A stretch of DNA of 64,000 bases from Circinella minor (GCA_016758965.1 JAEPRB010000050.1:62001-126000), one strand, 5' to 3'. Positions 10,327 to 23,582 are shown, counted from the first letter of the stretch. Notes: generated by a model not told the origin, from the letters alone. Translations and numbers: made by a program.

Positions 10327-12405
10327 ATGCGGAGGTCCACGACGCATCTTAAGGATGCGTCGAGCATGTTATTCCCTTCCAAATTAGCAACAAAAGTCAA
10401 TAATATACGAGAAATACCGTCATGTTGTTGGAATTCTCATATACAAGCCATGCTTCAAGCTATTGACACACCATCGACTTGGACAGCACAAACAACTCAG
10501 TATCGTCGACGATCGATCCCTTTACGACGTCAATATTATTCACAAACAACAACGCGTCGATTTGCAACTGCAGCCCTTTCTACACCTGAATTACAGCAAC
10601 AACACCAACAACAGCATCAACAACAAAGAGTCTGTACAACAACAACAAAAAAAAGACGTGAGCTTGTACCACAACCTAGCGATCTACATGGACCATTTTC
10701 CACATTTAATATAAGTCACCAAGTTGATTTTGTTGATCTTGAGCGAGCCATTCGAAATAGACAAGCAGAAAGCGCGTGGTCTTTATTCACAACGTTGGCG
10801 TCACGACCTCAAGGAGAAGATGAACGATATATTCCATTACCTTTATGCTCGGCACTTTTTTCATTATTGACATTTGCCAAAACGCTATCAGGTCGTGGTA
10901 AGGCATCCGATTATCGACAAAAACAAATTGATCAATTATTACACTATGTTGTAGAAGAATTTGAAATGCCACGGTCCCAATTTATGGCTGGAGCCCAAGT
11001 GATACCCATCCCCCCACACAAAATTTTATTGAATACTATACGACGACGGAACAAGAGAGCTAGTTGGGGGATTTTTTATGATATGACACCAGAGCAAGTA
11101 AGGGAGATGCCACGTAACATGATATTTAAGCTGATGTCATTACTACAAGATGATTTTAAGATTGATCATAAGGAACGTATGTGGCGATTGGAATTCGTTG
11201 CTGGGTTACATGAAGGTATTGTCGATAACGGCCGTGCTTTAACTGCTATGGAAATTTTGGATATTGCCAAAGTATACCATCTGTTTGAAACCGATGATCC
11301 TCGAGCAGCCCATGGTATGATGATGCAATTGAATAAAGGGGATAGTCCAATCTCGTCTGCTGTGTTGGCAGAACTAGTATGGCGAGCGATCGAGTTTAAG
11401 GCGTTAAATTCGGCAAAGGAGCTTTTGCTCAATGTATCCGAACGTAGAAAAGAGCAAGGAGAACCATTGGCGGCGGATGAGCCTGCATATATCAGTTTGA
11501 TCCACGCATTTAGGGATAAAAAACAATATATTAAAGCACTGGAATTATTTGAGTTGATATTGGAGGAAGGAATACCACCAAGTATACGGGGATTCAATGC
11601 AGCACTACAAGTATTTGCAGATCAAGGTCAAGCAGATAAGTCTGTTTATGTCTTTAATTCATTGATAGAGCTGGGCATCGTGCCGGATGCAGCAACATTT
11701 TCAGAAATGATCAAGGCACATACAATTGCAGGCGATATGCGTGCAGCTTTGGAATATTACCACATAATGCGAGAAGAATATTCGATACAACCTAATGCAT
11801 ATACGTATAGTATTATCATTGAAGCATTTTCGAAACGAAACGATGCACACAGCGTCATTCGCTGGTTTCAATCCATGCTACGACACGATATTTTCCCTAA
11901 CCACATTATTATGAACAACGCAATAAAAGCATTTCAAAGACAATCCAAAGCATATCCTAATATGGGCGAAGCTGTTGCCCGGATTGTAGGACACGCAAAA
12001 GCTTCCGGTATCAAAGCGGACGCCCATTTGTATACATTGTTACTTCAAGTACAAGGACAAATCAATGGTCTTGGGGGTGCCTTAGCAACGCATCGAGAAA
12101 TGATAGCACGATTGATTGAACCTAATGTATATACATACACAACATTGATTTATATTTGTGGACAGCATGATGCACCGGATGCAGCACATCAGATATTTGA
12201 ATTGATGAAACAAAGTCGAGTGTATCTTCCGAATACTCATACGTATTCAGCCATGATGGATGTATTATCAAAGGCTCAACGACACGATGTATTAAAAGAA
12301 TTGATCCAAGAATTCCTGGTGGAAAGTCAAAAAGCAGCAGATAATAATGATTGCAGACTTCTAATAGACCCAAAAGTACGAGGATATATCCAATTATATA
12401 CTTAA
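10327..12405 (+). CDS. Pentatricopeptide repeat (PPR) protein, probably mitochondrial
   Basis: PPR proteins bind organellar RNA and act in its stability, processing or translation. The intronless frame gives 692 aa from the first ATG at 10327, or 679 aa from the ATG at 10366; a non-ATG extension further upstream is Lys-rich and unlikely to be coding. The N-terminus is rich in Arg/Ser/Thr/Gln without acidic residues until about residue 90 (RRQYYSQ, TRRFATAA), as expected for a mitochondrial presequence. From about residue 375 there are tandem 35-residue helical units with typical PPR phrases: YISLIHAFRDKKQYIKALEL, FNAALQVFADQGQADKS, TFSEMIKAHTIAGDMRAALE, YTYSIIIEAFSKRNDAHS and YTYTTLIYICGQHDAPDAAH. 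There is no catalytic tail. The target transcript cannot be told from sequence. A 9-bp hairpin sits between the two candidate starts. Confidence 0.9.
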   Translation: MRRSTTHLKDASSMLFPSKLATKVNNIREIPSCCWNSHIQAMLQAIDTPSTWTAQTTQYRRRSIPLRRQYYSQTTTRRFATAALSTPELQQQHQQQHQQQRVCTTTTKKRRELVPQPSDLHGPFSTFNISHQVDFVDLERAIRNRQAESAWSLFTTLASRPQGEDERYIPLPLCSALFSLLTFAKTLSGRGKASDYRQKQIDQLLHYVVEEFEMPRSQFMAGAQVIPIPPHKILLNTIRRRNKRASWGIFYDMTPEQVREMPRNMIFKLMSLLQDDFKIDHKERMWRLEFVAGLHEGIVDNGRALTAMEILDIAKVYHLFETDDPRAAHGMMMQLNKGDSPISSAVLAELVWRAIEFKALNSAKELLLNVSERRKEQGEPLAADEPAYISLIHAFRDKKQYIKALELFELILEEGIPPSIRGFNAALQVFADQGQADKSVYVFNSLIELGIVPDAATFSEMIKAHTIAGDMRAALEYYHIMREEYSIQPNAYTYSIIIEAFSKRNDAHSVIRWFQSMLRHDIFPNHIIMNNAIKAFQRQSKAYPNMGEAVARIVGHAKASGIKADAHLYTLLLQVQGQINGLGGALATHREMIARLIEPNVYTYTTLIYICGQHDAPDAAHQIFELMKQSRVYLPNTHTYSAMMDVLSKAQRHDVLKELIQEFLVESQKAADNNDCRLLIDPKVRGYIQLYT
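10340..10362 (+). repeat. Hairpin between the two candidate starts of the PPR gene
   Basis: CGACGCATC and GATGCGTCG form a perfect 9-bp stem with a 5-nt loop (TTAAG). It ends 3 nt before the ATG at 10366 and lies 10 nt after the ATG at 10327. Its GC content is high for this window. It might bias start-codon choice; this is inference. Confidence 0.6.
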
Positions 12406-13651
12406 TTATTCGTTTTTTGTCATTCTCTCTTCTCTCCCCTTTTCCTTTCAAAAACAAAAACAATAATATTAATAACATATGTAAATAAATATAAATCTCA
12501 TCATGCATAAGGCATTTTTTTTCATTTTATTACTACCAATTAATATGTCTTTATTTTTTTTAGTATATTTTCTGCTAGTTTATATGTGTTAGCGTCAACT
12601 GGAGCATGTATGCACATAAATAGATAGACCTACTGATGAACGACTTACATATTGTCTATACGTAAGTATTATGTAACCCCGCGTGATACAAAGAAGACAT
12701 TTGTAGTAGCTTCTTTTTTTTATGCACAGAAGGCCTTAATTCGTATTTCTTCCATTTCAACGCGTTTCTATTTCTTCCTTCTCGCTCGCCCCTAGTTATC
12801 AAAATGTTATATCAACTAGGTTACATGCTTATACGAAAACAAGAATAAAGCGATGGATAGCCATAACTATCTGATTAATTCGACAAAGTTGCTTTCTCAC
12901 TTGACAGTTTTACATTACGTACAGATAGATTCACTCAGTAGCTATCCTATTTACAATAAAATTTTATTTTCTGTCGGTTCTAGTGAATATACAAACAAAT
13001 CCAAAAGACTCCAAAATCTGTCTGTTTGTACATATGATGTGAAAGTATTTTAACAGCCCAAAAGTGTATTGTATCTACTCACATTAGTTGAACTAAAACA
13101 GTTTATCTTTAGAATTCTGGTTGAACTTAGACCGTCTAACTTGATAAAGGATACAGTGAAGGGTTTATTTTTCATATGTATTTACAACAGTTAAAGCTGG
13201 TAATTATTTTTTCGTGGTAGAGTGATAACATACTGATGGCTTAGATATGGAATAACGCATCACGTAGAACAAAAAATGATTGGCAGAAAGCGACGCAAAG
13301 TGATATAGTAACTTAGTATTGAATAAAGTCTTCGTGATTTCTAAGGAGAAATGTATAAGTGGAAGAGGTTTTTATTCAAAGTAATTTTATCTGATATTAA
13401 TAATAACAGTAGTGACAACAAGGAAAAGTTTAATACTTAATAGTAAGGTTGGAGCATTTTGAGACACTTTACAAAAATAATAAACTATAGTTATTTTCCA
13501 TTTTGTAATTCATCTAGTCGCTATTTAATCATTATTTTTTAAGTAACATATAATAACTTGCTAATTTATTATAAATAGCTCAAAGATCGTTGTCTTGATA
13601 ATATAATCCTTATTTATTATTTTTCTCAGTAATAAAGTTGAATAAAATAAA
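12406..13651. other. Gene-free stretch between the PPR gene and the short inverted-repeat element
   Basis: AT-rich spacer. The only sizeable open frame (12853-13053) has no recognisable motif and ordinary intergenic composition, so I do not call it. No RNA gene was recognised. Confidence 0.5.
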
Positions 13652-14045
13652 GGGAATTGCTACGGACACATCATACTTTCGCTTATGGACACCCCACAAA
13701 TAAAAAGTCATCAAGTAAGTTCTTAGATCATATAAGTTACAGTAACAGCGTTATCAACACCAATAATGCTTATTTGACCGCTCATATGTAACACTAAACG
13801 TACACATGATTCGTTGTTTGTCTTGATTTTATAAGGGCTACAACTCCCATTTGTGTAGTGAGAAAAAATAAGAAATGTTGACTGTTATCATAAAAAGTTG
13901 AGCTGCTAATATAAGTTCCATAAACACTTTTAAGTTATATAACGATAATAACTGTATAGATAGCGTATAAATGGCTGGATACGAGATAATTGTATCAGAT
14001 TGTTGTGTGCCTTATATAAAAGTGGGGTGTCCGTAGCAAATCCCC
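13652..14045. mobile_element. Candidate short inverted-repeat element (MITE-like), about 394 bp
   Basis: The ends are inverted copies: 13652-13669 reads GGGAATTGCTACGGACAC, and the reverse complement of 14028-14045 matches it at 17 of 18 positions once the extra terminal C is allowed for. A second, imperfect copy of the end motif (TATGGACACCCCAC) lies just inside the left end near 13684. The flanks on both sides read AAAATAAA directly against the element, which could be an 8-bp target duplication; in such AT-rich DNA this may be chance. The interior has no coding frame. An 8-bp duplication would suggest a hAT-type mobiliser, but no transposase is here. Confidence 0.55.
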
Positions 14046-14279
14046 AAAATAAATTCATTGAATAATTTATTGGAGTAGTATTTGTGGAGGATAAGCATGA
14101 TGTGTATTAAATACTCCGCTTTAAGAAGTTACAAATGGAAATAAAAGTCACGTTTGATAGCGTGCCACCAAAGAACGACCACTTTTGCTTCTTTGGACAA
14201 CTTGCGCTTTTCCTACTGCGACACACTTGAACCCGATTGACCTACTTATTTCTCTTTTGATCAATCGTTTGGTGTAAAG

Positions 14280-17200
14280 ATGTCGGATCCATATTATCAC
14301 CAACAACAACAACCACCTCAAGAAAAAACACAAGAAGAAAAAATTCTAGAAAAATCACGGAAATGGCAGCAACTACAAAGCAAGCGTTATGGTGAAAAAC
14401 GCAAGTTTGGTAAAGCATCTATTTTTTTTTTTTTTTAGAAAATAAATAAATAGATTAAAATAAATACAAACATTTTAATTCATTATAAACGTGTATTTGA
14501 ATATTATTTAATATATATATAGGTTTCATCGAACATGAAAAGGCTGACATGCCTCCAGAACATTTGCGTAAGATCGTTAAGGATCACGGTGATATGTCAG
14601 CTAAAAAATTCAGACATGACAAACGAATTTATTTGGGTGCGCTCAAATACGTACCTCATGCCGTATTGAAACTTTTAGAAAACATGCCAATGCCTTGGGA
14701 ACAAGTGCGTGAAGTTTCAGTTCTTTATCATATTACAGGTGCAATCACCTTTGTCAATGAAATCCCATGGGTCGTTGAGCCCATCTATATTGCACAATGG
14801 GGTACAATGTGGATCATGATGCGACGTGAAAAGCGAGATCGACGACACTTCAAACGTATGCGATTCCCGCCATTTGATGACGAAGAACCTCCACTTGATT
14901 ATGGTGACAATATCATGGACGTTGAACCTTTGGAAGCAATACAAATGGAGTTTGACGAAGACGAAGATGCAGCAGTCTACGATTGGTTTTATGACCCAAA
15001 ACCATTGTTGGATACCAAGTATATTAATGGTTCAAGTTATCGAAAATGGCGGCTCGATTTACCTATCATGTCAACATTGTATCGATTAGCACACCAACTT
15101 TTAACTGACTTGAATGATCAAAATTACTTCTATTTGTTTGATCTGCCGTCGTTCTTTACAGCCAAAGCACTTAACATGGCCATTCCTGGTGGTCCCAAAT
15201 TCGAACCTTTGTATCGTGACATGGATACAGCCGATGAAGACTGGAACGAGTTTAACGATATCAACAAAATTATTATTCGTCAACCCATCCGTACTGAATA
15301 CAAGATTGCATTCCCATTTTTGTACAATTCCTTGCCACGTAGCGTTCGTGTATCATGGTATCATCATCCCACAGTTGTCTTTGTACGAGCTGAAGATCCA
15401 GATCTCCCAGCATTCTACTTTGACCCCATCATCAATCCTATCTCATCACGAACAATGGAAGGTGCAGGATCGGAACACGAGGATTCAATTTTCGGAGACG
15501 AAGATGAAGATTTATCATTTACATTACCTGAAGAAGTAACACCCTTCTTAGAGGAAACAGAACTCTACACAGACAACACAGCTAATGCAATTGCTCTTTA
15601 CTGGGCACCACACCCATTCGACAAACGGTCCGGACGCACACGTCGTGCTCAAGATATTCCTTTGGTCAAGAACTGGTATCTCGAACACTGCCCTCCTGGT
15701 CAACCCGTGAAGGTTCGCGTATCTTATCAAAAATTACTTAAATGTTATGTCCAAAATGCATTGAAGCATCGTCCTCCAAAATCTCTCAACAAAAAGTATC
15801 TTTTCCGAAGTCTGAAACAAACCAAGTTTTTCCAAACAACACAACTCGATTGGGTGGAAGTTGGTTTACAAGTTTGTCGTCAAGGTTACAATATGTTGAA
15901 CTTATTAATTCATCGTAAAAACCTCAACTACTTGCATTTGGATTATAACTTTAACTTGAAGCCTGTCAAGACTTTGACCACCAAGGAACGTAAGAAATCT
16001 CGTTTCGGTAATGCTTTCCATTTGTGTCGTGAAATTCTTCGTCTTACAAAGCTTGTTGTTGACTCGCATGTTCAGTATCGTCTTGGTAATGTGGATGCTT
16101 TCCAACTTGCTGATGGTCTTCAATATATCTTTGCTCACGTTGGTCAATTGACTGGTATGTACCGTTACAAGTATCGATTAATGAGACAGATTCGTATGTG
16201 TAAAGATTTAAAGCATTTGATTTGTAAGTATCTTGTTTATTTATTATTTAAATTATGGATTTTGGGATGGATTTTATTTAAGGGAAGAAGGGAGAGAAGC
16301 GCGTGTGATTAATCCATGATTTTTTTTTTTTGATTTTAGATTACCGTTTCAATACTGGCCCAGTTGGAAAAGGTCCTGGTGTCGGTTTTTGGGCTCCAGG
16401 ATGGAGAGTATGGCTTTTCTTTATGCGCGGTATTGTACCACTTTTGGAACGCTGGTTGGGTAACTTGCTTGCTCGCCAATTTGAGGGAAGGTATGTAAAA
16501 CCATACTTTATTTTAAGATCAGGAATATTTCTAAGAATATTTTTGTTAACTGAGATAATTATATATATAGACACTCAAAGGGTATTGCCAAGACTGTTAC
16601 CAAGCAACGTATCGATTCTCACTATGATTTGGAGTTGAGAGCTGCTGTGCTTCACGATATTACAGATGCTATGCCTGAAGGTATCAAGGGTAACAAGTCC
16701 CGTACAATTTTACAACATTTGTCTGAAGCTTGGAGAGCTTGGAAAGCCAACATTCCATGGAAAGTACCTGGCCTTCCCACTCCTATTGAAAATATGATTT
16801 TACGTTATGTCAAGGCTAAGGCTGATTGGTGGACCAGTGTCGCGCATTATAACCGTGAGCGTATTCGACGTGGTGCTACTGTTGACAAGACAGTCTGCCG
16901 CAAGAATTTGGGTCGTCTTACACGTCTTTGGTTGAAGGCTGAACAAGAACGTCAACACAATTACTTGAAGGATGGTCCTTATATTACTGCTGAAGAAGCT
17001 GTTGCTATTTACACATCCACCGTTCATTGGCTCGAAAGTCGCAAATTCTCTCCAATTCCATTCCCACCCCTTTCTTACAAGCATGACACCAAGTTGCTGA
17101 TCCTTGCTTTGGAACGATTGCGTGAAGCATATAGTGTACAAGGTCGTTTGAATCAAAGTCAACGTGAAGAACTTGGTTTAATCGAACAAGCTTATGATAA

Positions 17201-20200
17201 TCCACACGAAGCACTTTCGCGTATTAAACGTTTGTTATTGACTCAACGTGCTTTCAAGGAAGTTGGTATCGAATTTATGGATCTCTACTCTCATCTTGTG
17301 CCAGTTTATGATGTCGAACCTATTGAAAAGATTACCGATGCATATTTGGATCAGTACTTATGGTATGAAGCCGATAAGCGTCACTTATTCCCTGCATGGA
17401 TCAAGCCTTCCGATTCTGAACCACCACCGCTCCTTGTATACAAGTGGTGTCAAGGTATTAACAACTTGACCGAAGTCTGGGATACTTCTGAAGGACAATG
17501 TAACGTTATGCTTGAAACCAAGTTCAGTCGGGTATACGAAAAAATCGATCTAACATTGCTTGGTCGTCTGTTGCGTCTCATTTTGGATCATAACTTGGCC
17601 GATTATGCAACTGCAAAGAATAACGTGGTACTTAATTACAAGGATATGAATCACGTCAATGCCTTTGGTTTAATTCGTGGTTTACAATTCGCTTCGTTCA
17701 TCTTCCAATATTATGGTTTGGTTCTTGATTTGCTTGTACTTGGTCTTCATCGTGCCAGTGAAATGGCTGGTCCACCTCAATTGCCCAATGACTTTTTGCA
17801 ATACCGTGATGTTAACACTGAAACACGTCATCCTATCCGTTTGTACTCACGTTACATTGACCGTATCCACATGTTCTTCCGCTTCACAGCAGATGAAGCT
17901 CGTGATTTGATCCAACGTTATTTGACGGAACACCCCGATCCTAACTTTGAAAACATTGTCGGATATAACAACAAGAAATGCTGGCCTCGCGATTGTCGTA
18001 TGCGTTTGATGAAGCATGATGTTAACTTGGGTCGTGCCGTCTTCTGGGATATCAAGAACCGTTTGCCTCGTTCACTCACAACCATTGAATGGGAAGACAG
18101 TTTTGTTAGTGTTTATTCCAAGGACAATCCAAATTTATTGTTCTCGATGGGTGGCTTTGAAGTTCGTATCTTGCCTAAGATTCGTAGCATGAATGAAGAA
18201 TTTACACTCAAGGATGGTGTCTGGAACTTGATTAATGAACAAACCAAGGAACGAACTGCACAAGCTTATCTTCGCGTCGATCAAGAATCTATGGATCGAT
18301 TCCATAACCGTATCCGTCAAATTTTGATGGCTTCTGGTAGTACGACATTCAGTAAGATTGCTAATAAGTATAATACTGCTTTGATTGGTTTGATGACTTA
18401 TTATCGTGAGGCTGTGGTGCATACTCGCGAATTGCTTGATTTGCTGGTCAAGTGTGAAAACAAGATTCAAACCCGTATTAAGATTGGTCTTAACTCAAAG
18501 ATGCCTACTAGATTCCCTCCTGTCGTGTAAGTTTATTTCATATTTTAAAATTATTTCAATACCATGTTTATATATGGGAGATATTCATATTCATATGTTA
18601 TATATATATATATATATTTATCAATAATCTATAGCTTTTACTGTCCTAAAGAATTGGGTGGTCTTGGTATGTTATCTATGGGTCATGTCTTGATTCCTCA
18701 ATCAGATCTTCGATGGTCTCAACAAACCGAAACTGGTATTACCCATTTCCGTTCTGGTATGAGTCACGACGAAGATCAATTAATTCCCAACTTGTTCCGT
18801 TACATTCAATCTTGGGAGTCTGAGTTTATCGATTCACAACGTGTGTGGGCTGAATATGCTCTTAAGCGTCAAGAAGCAAATGCTCAAAACCGTCGTTTGA
18901 CATTGGAAGATTTGGAAGACTCGTGGGATCGTGGTATTCCTAGAATCAACACATTGTTCCAAAAGGATCGACACACTTTGGCTTATGATAAGGGTTGGCG
19001 TGTGCGTACTGACTTTAAGCAGTATCAAGTCTTGAAGAACAATCCATTCTATTGGACTCACAGTCGTCATGATGGTAAATTGTGGAACCTTAACAATTAT
19101 CGTACGGATATGATCCAAGCATTAGGTGGTGTTGAAGGTATTCTTGAACATACATTGTTCAAGGGTACATACTTTACTTCTTGGTTGGGTCTTTTCTGGG
19201 AAAAAGCCAGTGGTTTCGAAGAGAGCATGGTAAGAAGAATATATATATGTCTATAATAAAAGATGGAAATTTTTGTAGTGCATGTAAAGTTGATGGCTAA
19301 CGACAAATATTTTTTTTTGACATATCACAGAGATACAAAAAATTGACAAATGCCCAAAGAAGTGGTTTGAATCAAATTCCTAATCGTCGTTTCACCCTCT
19401 GGTGGAGTCCTACAATGTAAGTTTTTGATTTGTTTTTGAGATAGTAATTTACTATGTTATTATAGATGAATGTAAACTCATCTATCATTTCACCATAATA
19501 GCAATCGTGCCAACGTTTATGTTGGTTTCCAGGTCCAATTGGATTTGACAGGTATCTTTATGCACGGTAAAATCCCAACATTGAAGATTTCCTTGATTCA
19601 AATTTTCAGAGGTAAGCTTTTTTTTTCTATTGAAATTATATCTTGGTAATTTGTTATAAATTAACAAACTAATGGATAAAACGTTATTATATAGCACATT
19701 TGTGGCAAAAAATTCACGAAAGTATTGTTATGGATTGTTGTCAAATCTTTGATCGAGAATTGGAAGCACTTCAAATTGAAACGGTTCAAAAGGAAACCAT
19801 CCATCCTCGTAAATCTTACAAGATGAACTCGTCTGCAAGCGTAAGTGATTATAATTAAATGTGTCTATGGAAAACTAACCATTTTGAAAAAAAACCGTAA
19901 TTAACTGTATTTGTGCAACATCAATAGGATATTCTTTTGTTCGCAGCATACAAGTGGCCTGTCTCTCGTCCATCACTTTTGAATGATCCTAAGGATGTGA
20001 TGGAAGGACCAACCACGACCAAATATTGGTTGGATGTACAACTTAGATGGGGTGACTTTGACTCTCATGATGTTGAACGATACACTCGTGCCAAATTCTT
20101 GGATTACACTACCGATAACATGAGTATTTATCCATCACCTACTGGTCTTATGTTAGGTGTTGATTTAGCTTACAATTTGTACTCTGCTTATGGTAACTGG

Positions 20201-22221
20201 ATCCCTGGTATGAAGCCTTTGATTCAACAAGCTATGGGCAAGATTATGAAAGCCAATCCTGCTTTGTATGTGCTACGTGAACGTATTCGTAAGGCTTTGC
20301 AGTTGTACTCTTCAGAACCTACCGAACCTTATTTATCTTCGACTAATTATGGCGAACTGTTCAGTAACCAAATTATTTGGTTTGTTGATGATACCAACGT
20401 CTATCGTGTCACTATTCACAAGACATTCGAAGGCAATTTGACAACCAAACCTATCAACGGTGCTATCTTTATTTTCAACCCACGAACGGGTCAACTCTTC
20501 TTGAAGATTATTCACACGTCCGTCTGGGCTGGTCAGAAACGTTTAGGTCAATTGGCTAAATGGAAGACAGCTGAAGAAGTTGCAGCTTTGATTCGATCAT
20601 TACCTGTGGAAGAACAACCCAAGCAAATTATTGTCACTCGAAAGGGCATGTTGGATCCTCTCGAAGTCCATTTACTCGGTAAGCTCTTCATAAAAAGATT
20701 GAAAAAGAGAGATTCTTTGGAGGGAAAGGATATTTATATTGAATTATTTTTTTTTTTATGATTAGATTTCCCCAATATTGTCATTAAGGGTTCAGAATTG
20801 CAATTACCCTTCCAAGCTTGTTTGAAGGTTGAAAAGTTCGGTGATCTTATTCTTAAGGCTACTGAACCTCAAATGTGTCTGGTAAGCATATTAGAATGAA
20901 AGAGTCATTTGGTAATGTGATAATAATAAGTTGACTAAATATCTTAATTATTATTATTTTTCTTTAGTTCAACTTGTACGATGATTGGTTACGAACATTC
21001 TCATCCTACACTGCATTCTCACGTCTTGTATTGATTCTTCGTGCACTTCATGTCAACAATGACAAGACTAAGATGATCTTGCGACCTGATCGCAGCACTA
21101 TTACTGAACCACATCATATCTGGCCCACATTGACTGATGAAGAATGGGCTCGTGTTGAAGTACAACTCAAGGATTTGATCTTGGCTGATTATGGTAAGAA
21201 GAACAACGTTAATGTTGCATCTCTTACACAATCCGAAATCCGTGATATTATTCTCGGTATGGAAATTCAAGCACCATCATTGCAACGACAACAAATTGCT
21301 GAAATTGAAAAGCAAACCAAGGAGCAATCACAACTTACTGCTGTTACTACCAAGACTCGTAATATCCATGGTGATGAAATGATTGTCACAACCACTAGTA
21401 ACTATGAGACAGCTACATTCTCATCTAAAACTGAATGGCGTATCCGAGCCATTTCTGCTACCAACTTGCCTCTTCGTACCAATCACATTTATGTCAACTC
21501 GGATGATATCAAGGAAAACACATATACTTATGTCATGCCCAAGAACGTGCTCAAACGTTTCATTACAATTTCTGATCTACGAACACAAGTGGCTGGTTTC
21601 ATGTATGGTGTCAGTCCACCTGATGCACCTAATGTCAAGGAAATTCGATGTGTGGTTATCCCACCACAATGGGGTACTCATCAAACAATTCACTTGCCAA
21701 ATACACTTCCAGACCACGAATACCTTTCCGATATGGAACCCTTGGGCTGGATTCACACACAACCTCAAGAATTAATGAATATTTCACCACAAGATGTGTC
21801 TACACATGCCAAACTTCTTGCAAATAACCGATCATGGGATGGCGAAAAGACAGTTACTCTCACTTGTTCATTTACACCTGGTTCGTGCTCATTAACGGCT
21901 TACAAGTTAACACCTGGTGGTTTTGAATGGGGCAAGAATAACATGGACACAAGTAATAATCCTCAAGGTTATTTACCAACACATGCCGAAAAGGTACAAA
22001 TACTGTTATCAGATCGCTTCCTTGGTTTCTTCATGGTACCATCCGAAGTGTGGAATTATAACTTTATGGGTGCACAATTCAATGCCAACATGAACTATCG
22101 ATTGGTACTCGATGTACCCAAGGAATTCTATCACGAATCACATCGTGCTTCACATTTCATGAACTTTAGTAGTGAAAATGAAGGTGTCACTGAAGCAGAT
22201 ATTGATGATAATTTTGCATAA
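14280..22221 (+). CDS. PRP8: Pre-mRNA splicing factor Prp8 (U5 snRNP core)
   Basis: Prp8 is the central scaffold of the spliceosome and cradles the U2/U6 catalytic RNA. Eleven exons: 14280-14409, 14523-16223, 16340-16490, 16571-18526, 18635-19229, 19331-19416, 19502-19611, 19695-19840, 19928-20678, 20766-20881 and 20968-22221. They sum to 2331 aa, almost the length of human Prp8. Blocks nearly invariant in eukaryotes are visible: [32 protein letters not shown], the [20 protein letters not shown] region, the reverse-transcriptase-like/thumb part, the endonuclease-like and RNase H-like parts (residues about 1600-2000), and the C-terminal Jab1/MPN domain from about residue 2080 ([23 protein letters not shown]). 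The start codon gives the usual Gln/Pro-rich N-terminus. There is no intein: the length leaves no room and all conserved blocks are continuous. The last acidic residues match the family tail. Confidence 0.98.
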
Positions 22222-22922
22222 TAATCTTACTTTTTCTTTTTTCCTTTATATTTCCTCTTCTCTCTCACTCTTTTTCTCTCATTTCTTTCTGTATTAAAAA
22301 AAGCAAAAAAGTACATACTTTCTGTAACTACAATAATTATAATGGTTTTTCAAATGTGTGTTATCCTTGCTCGTGAGTGTATTATTAAGTGCTGATCGGA
22401 AATTGATGTTTACGAACGTGTTTATGATAATAATCTGACAAGTTGGCTCTATTACCAAATACATTTTCAGTATCCTTTCATGATCCAGTGTGGGGTGTTC
22501 CTCACAGACACATGTATAGATTTGGTGTAGCAGTCAGCTTATTTTTTACCTGCTGTCAAAATAGGTTTTTTGATCTTGCTTAGATTGAGTGATAAATTTC
22601 CAACCGAAGTATTTCCATTTTTATAATGGAATATATAAAGGAACAGCTTATGGCCGATACTACATACATGAAACAGTATAATTATTATTTTGTGGTATAT
22701 CATCATATACATTTCTGACATACTGTAACAGACTGTGTAACCATTGAGGATATGTGATGAAAGTTCAGTCCTGAAAAAATGATCAATATTTTTACTAGTA
22801 CGTAGCAGGTGATATACAGCTAATGGTTTATACTGCCTTCTAATACTTGATCCCCTTATGCACATGTTTCTTTTATAATTAAAAACAAGGGGAGAAAAGT
22901 AAAGAGCGATGATAAAATGGGG

Positions 22923-22942
22923 TACGTATTTATAAATACGTA
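22923..22942. repeat. Perfect 20-bp palindrome
   Basis: TACGTATTTATAAATACGTA is its own reverse complement. It is AT-rich and isolated in a gene-poor region; no function is inferred. Confidence 0.8.
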
Positions 22943-23340
22943 AAGTACTGTATAAAGCTATTGTAAATGTATATTACGTACGATGTGAAAAAGAACTCAA
23001 TTTGAGCTGTGAGTTGTACATTTTTAGCTTTATTCTTTCCAAGAAATTGAATGATAATATGGCTTTACTTTTTATTTGTTTGAAAATATTTAGTTTCAAT
23101 TGATGTTAACAACCTTACTTGTAGTTTATTCTATTATAAATGCTATTATGTATAGTCATGAATCTTTTTTTACGTACTGATATCTTATATATTATTAATC
23201 CATCTACCTGTGGTGATTATTTTGATGGCTTTCACTTTTAAGAAAATAAACTAAAAATACATATAGACTATAGATTTTATTCTTATCGCAACATGACATC
23301 ATTATTTTGTATGATACAGAACAATCTCATCATTCGTTGA

Positions 23341-23520
23341 ATTGTTATTAAAAGAAATATCGTAATCCTAAGTTGATTCTCATCGCTCGTGATCCAGACG
23401 ACTACTATATATATGATTTCCAATATTCACAACAAACAGGCCTTTTCCCTGAAAATGATGACCCAAGTTCATATCTTTAACGAGTAATCAAGATCCCCTA
23501 TACTATTGTGCCTGATGCTG
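23341..23520 (+). pseudogene. Possible degenerate coding relic
   Basis: One frame reads a protein-like segment (LILIARDPDDYYIYDFQYSQ, then QTGLFPENDDPSSYL) before a stop, and similar protein-like sequence (IPYTIVPDAASGNPENFF) resumes in the same frame after it. There is no start and no splice structure. The composition, rich in Asp, Tyr and Pro, differs from the random AT-rich translation around it. The style recalls fungal transposase fragments but I cannot assign a family. Confidence 0.3.
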
Positions 23521-23547
23521 CTTCTGGTAACCCAGAGAATTTTTTTT

Positions 23548-23582
23548 AAATGAAGATAGTAAATGAAGATAGTAAATGAAGC
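23548..23582. repeat. 13-bp direct tandem repeat
   Basis: The unit AAATGAAGATAGT is present twice in tandem, followed by a partial third copy (AAATGAAG). It lies just after the possible relic. Confidence 0.7.

Noticed and set aside
12853..13053. 66-codon open frame
   Set aside because: No motif, no splice context, composition like the surrounding intergenic DNA.
21019..21775. Several overlapping open frames within the last PRP8 exon
   Set aside because: Shadows of the PRP8 coding frame; none has independent support.
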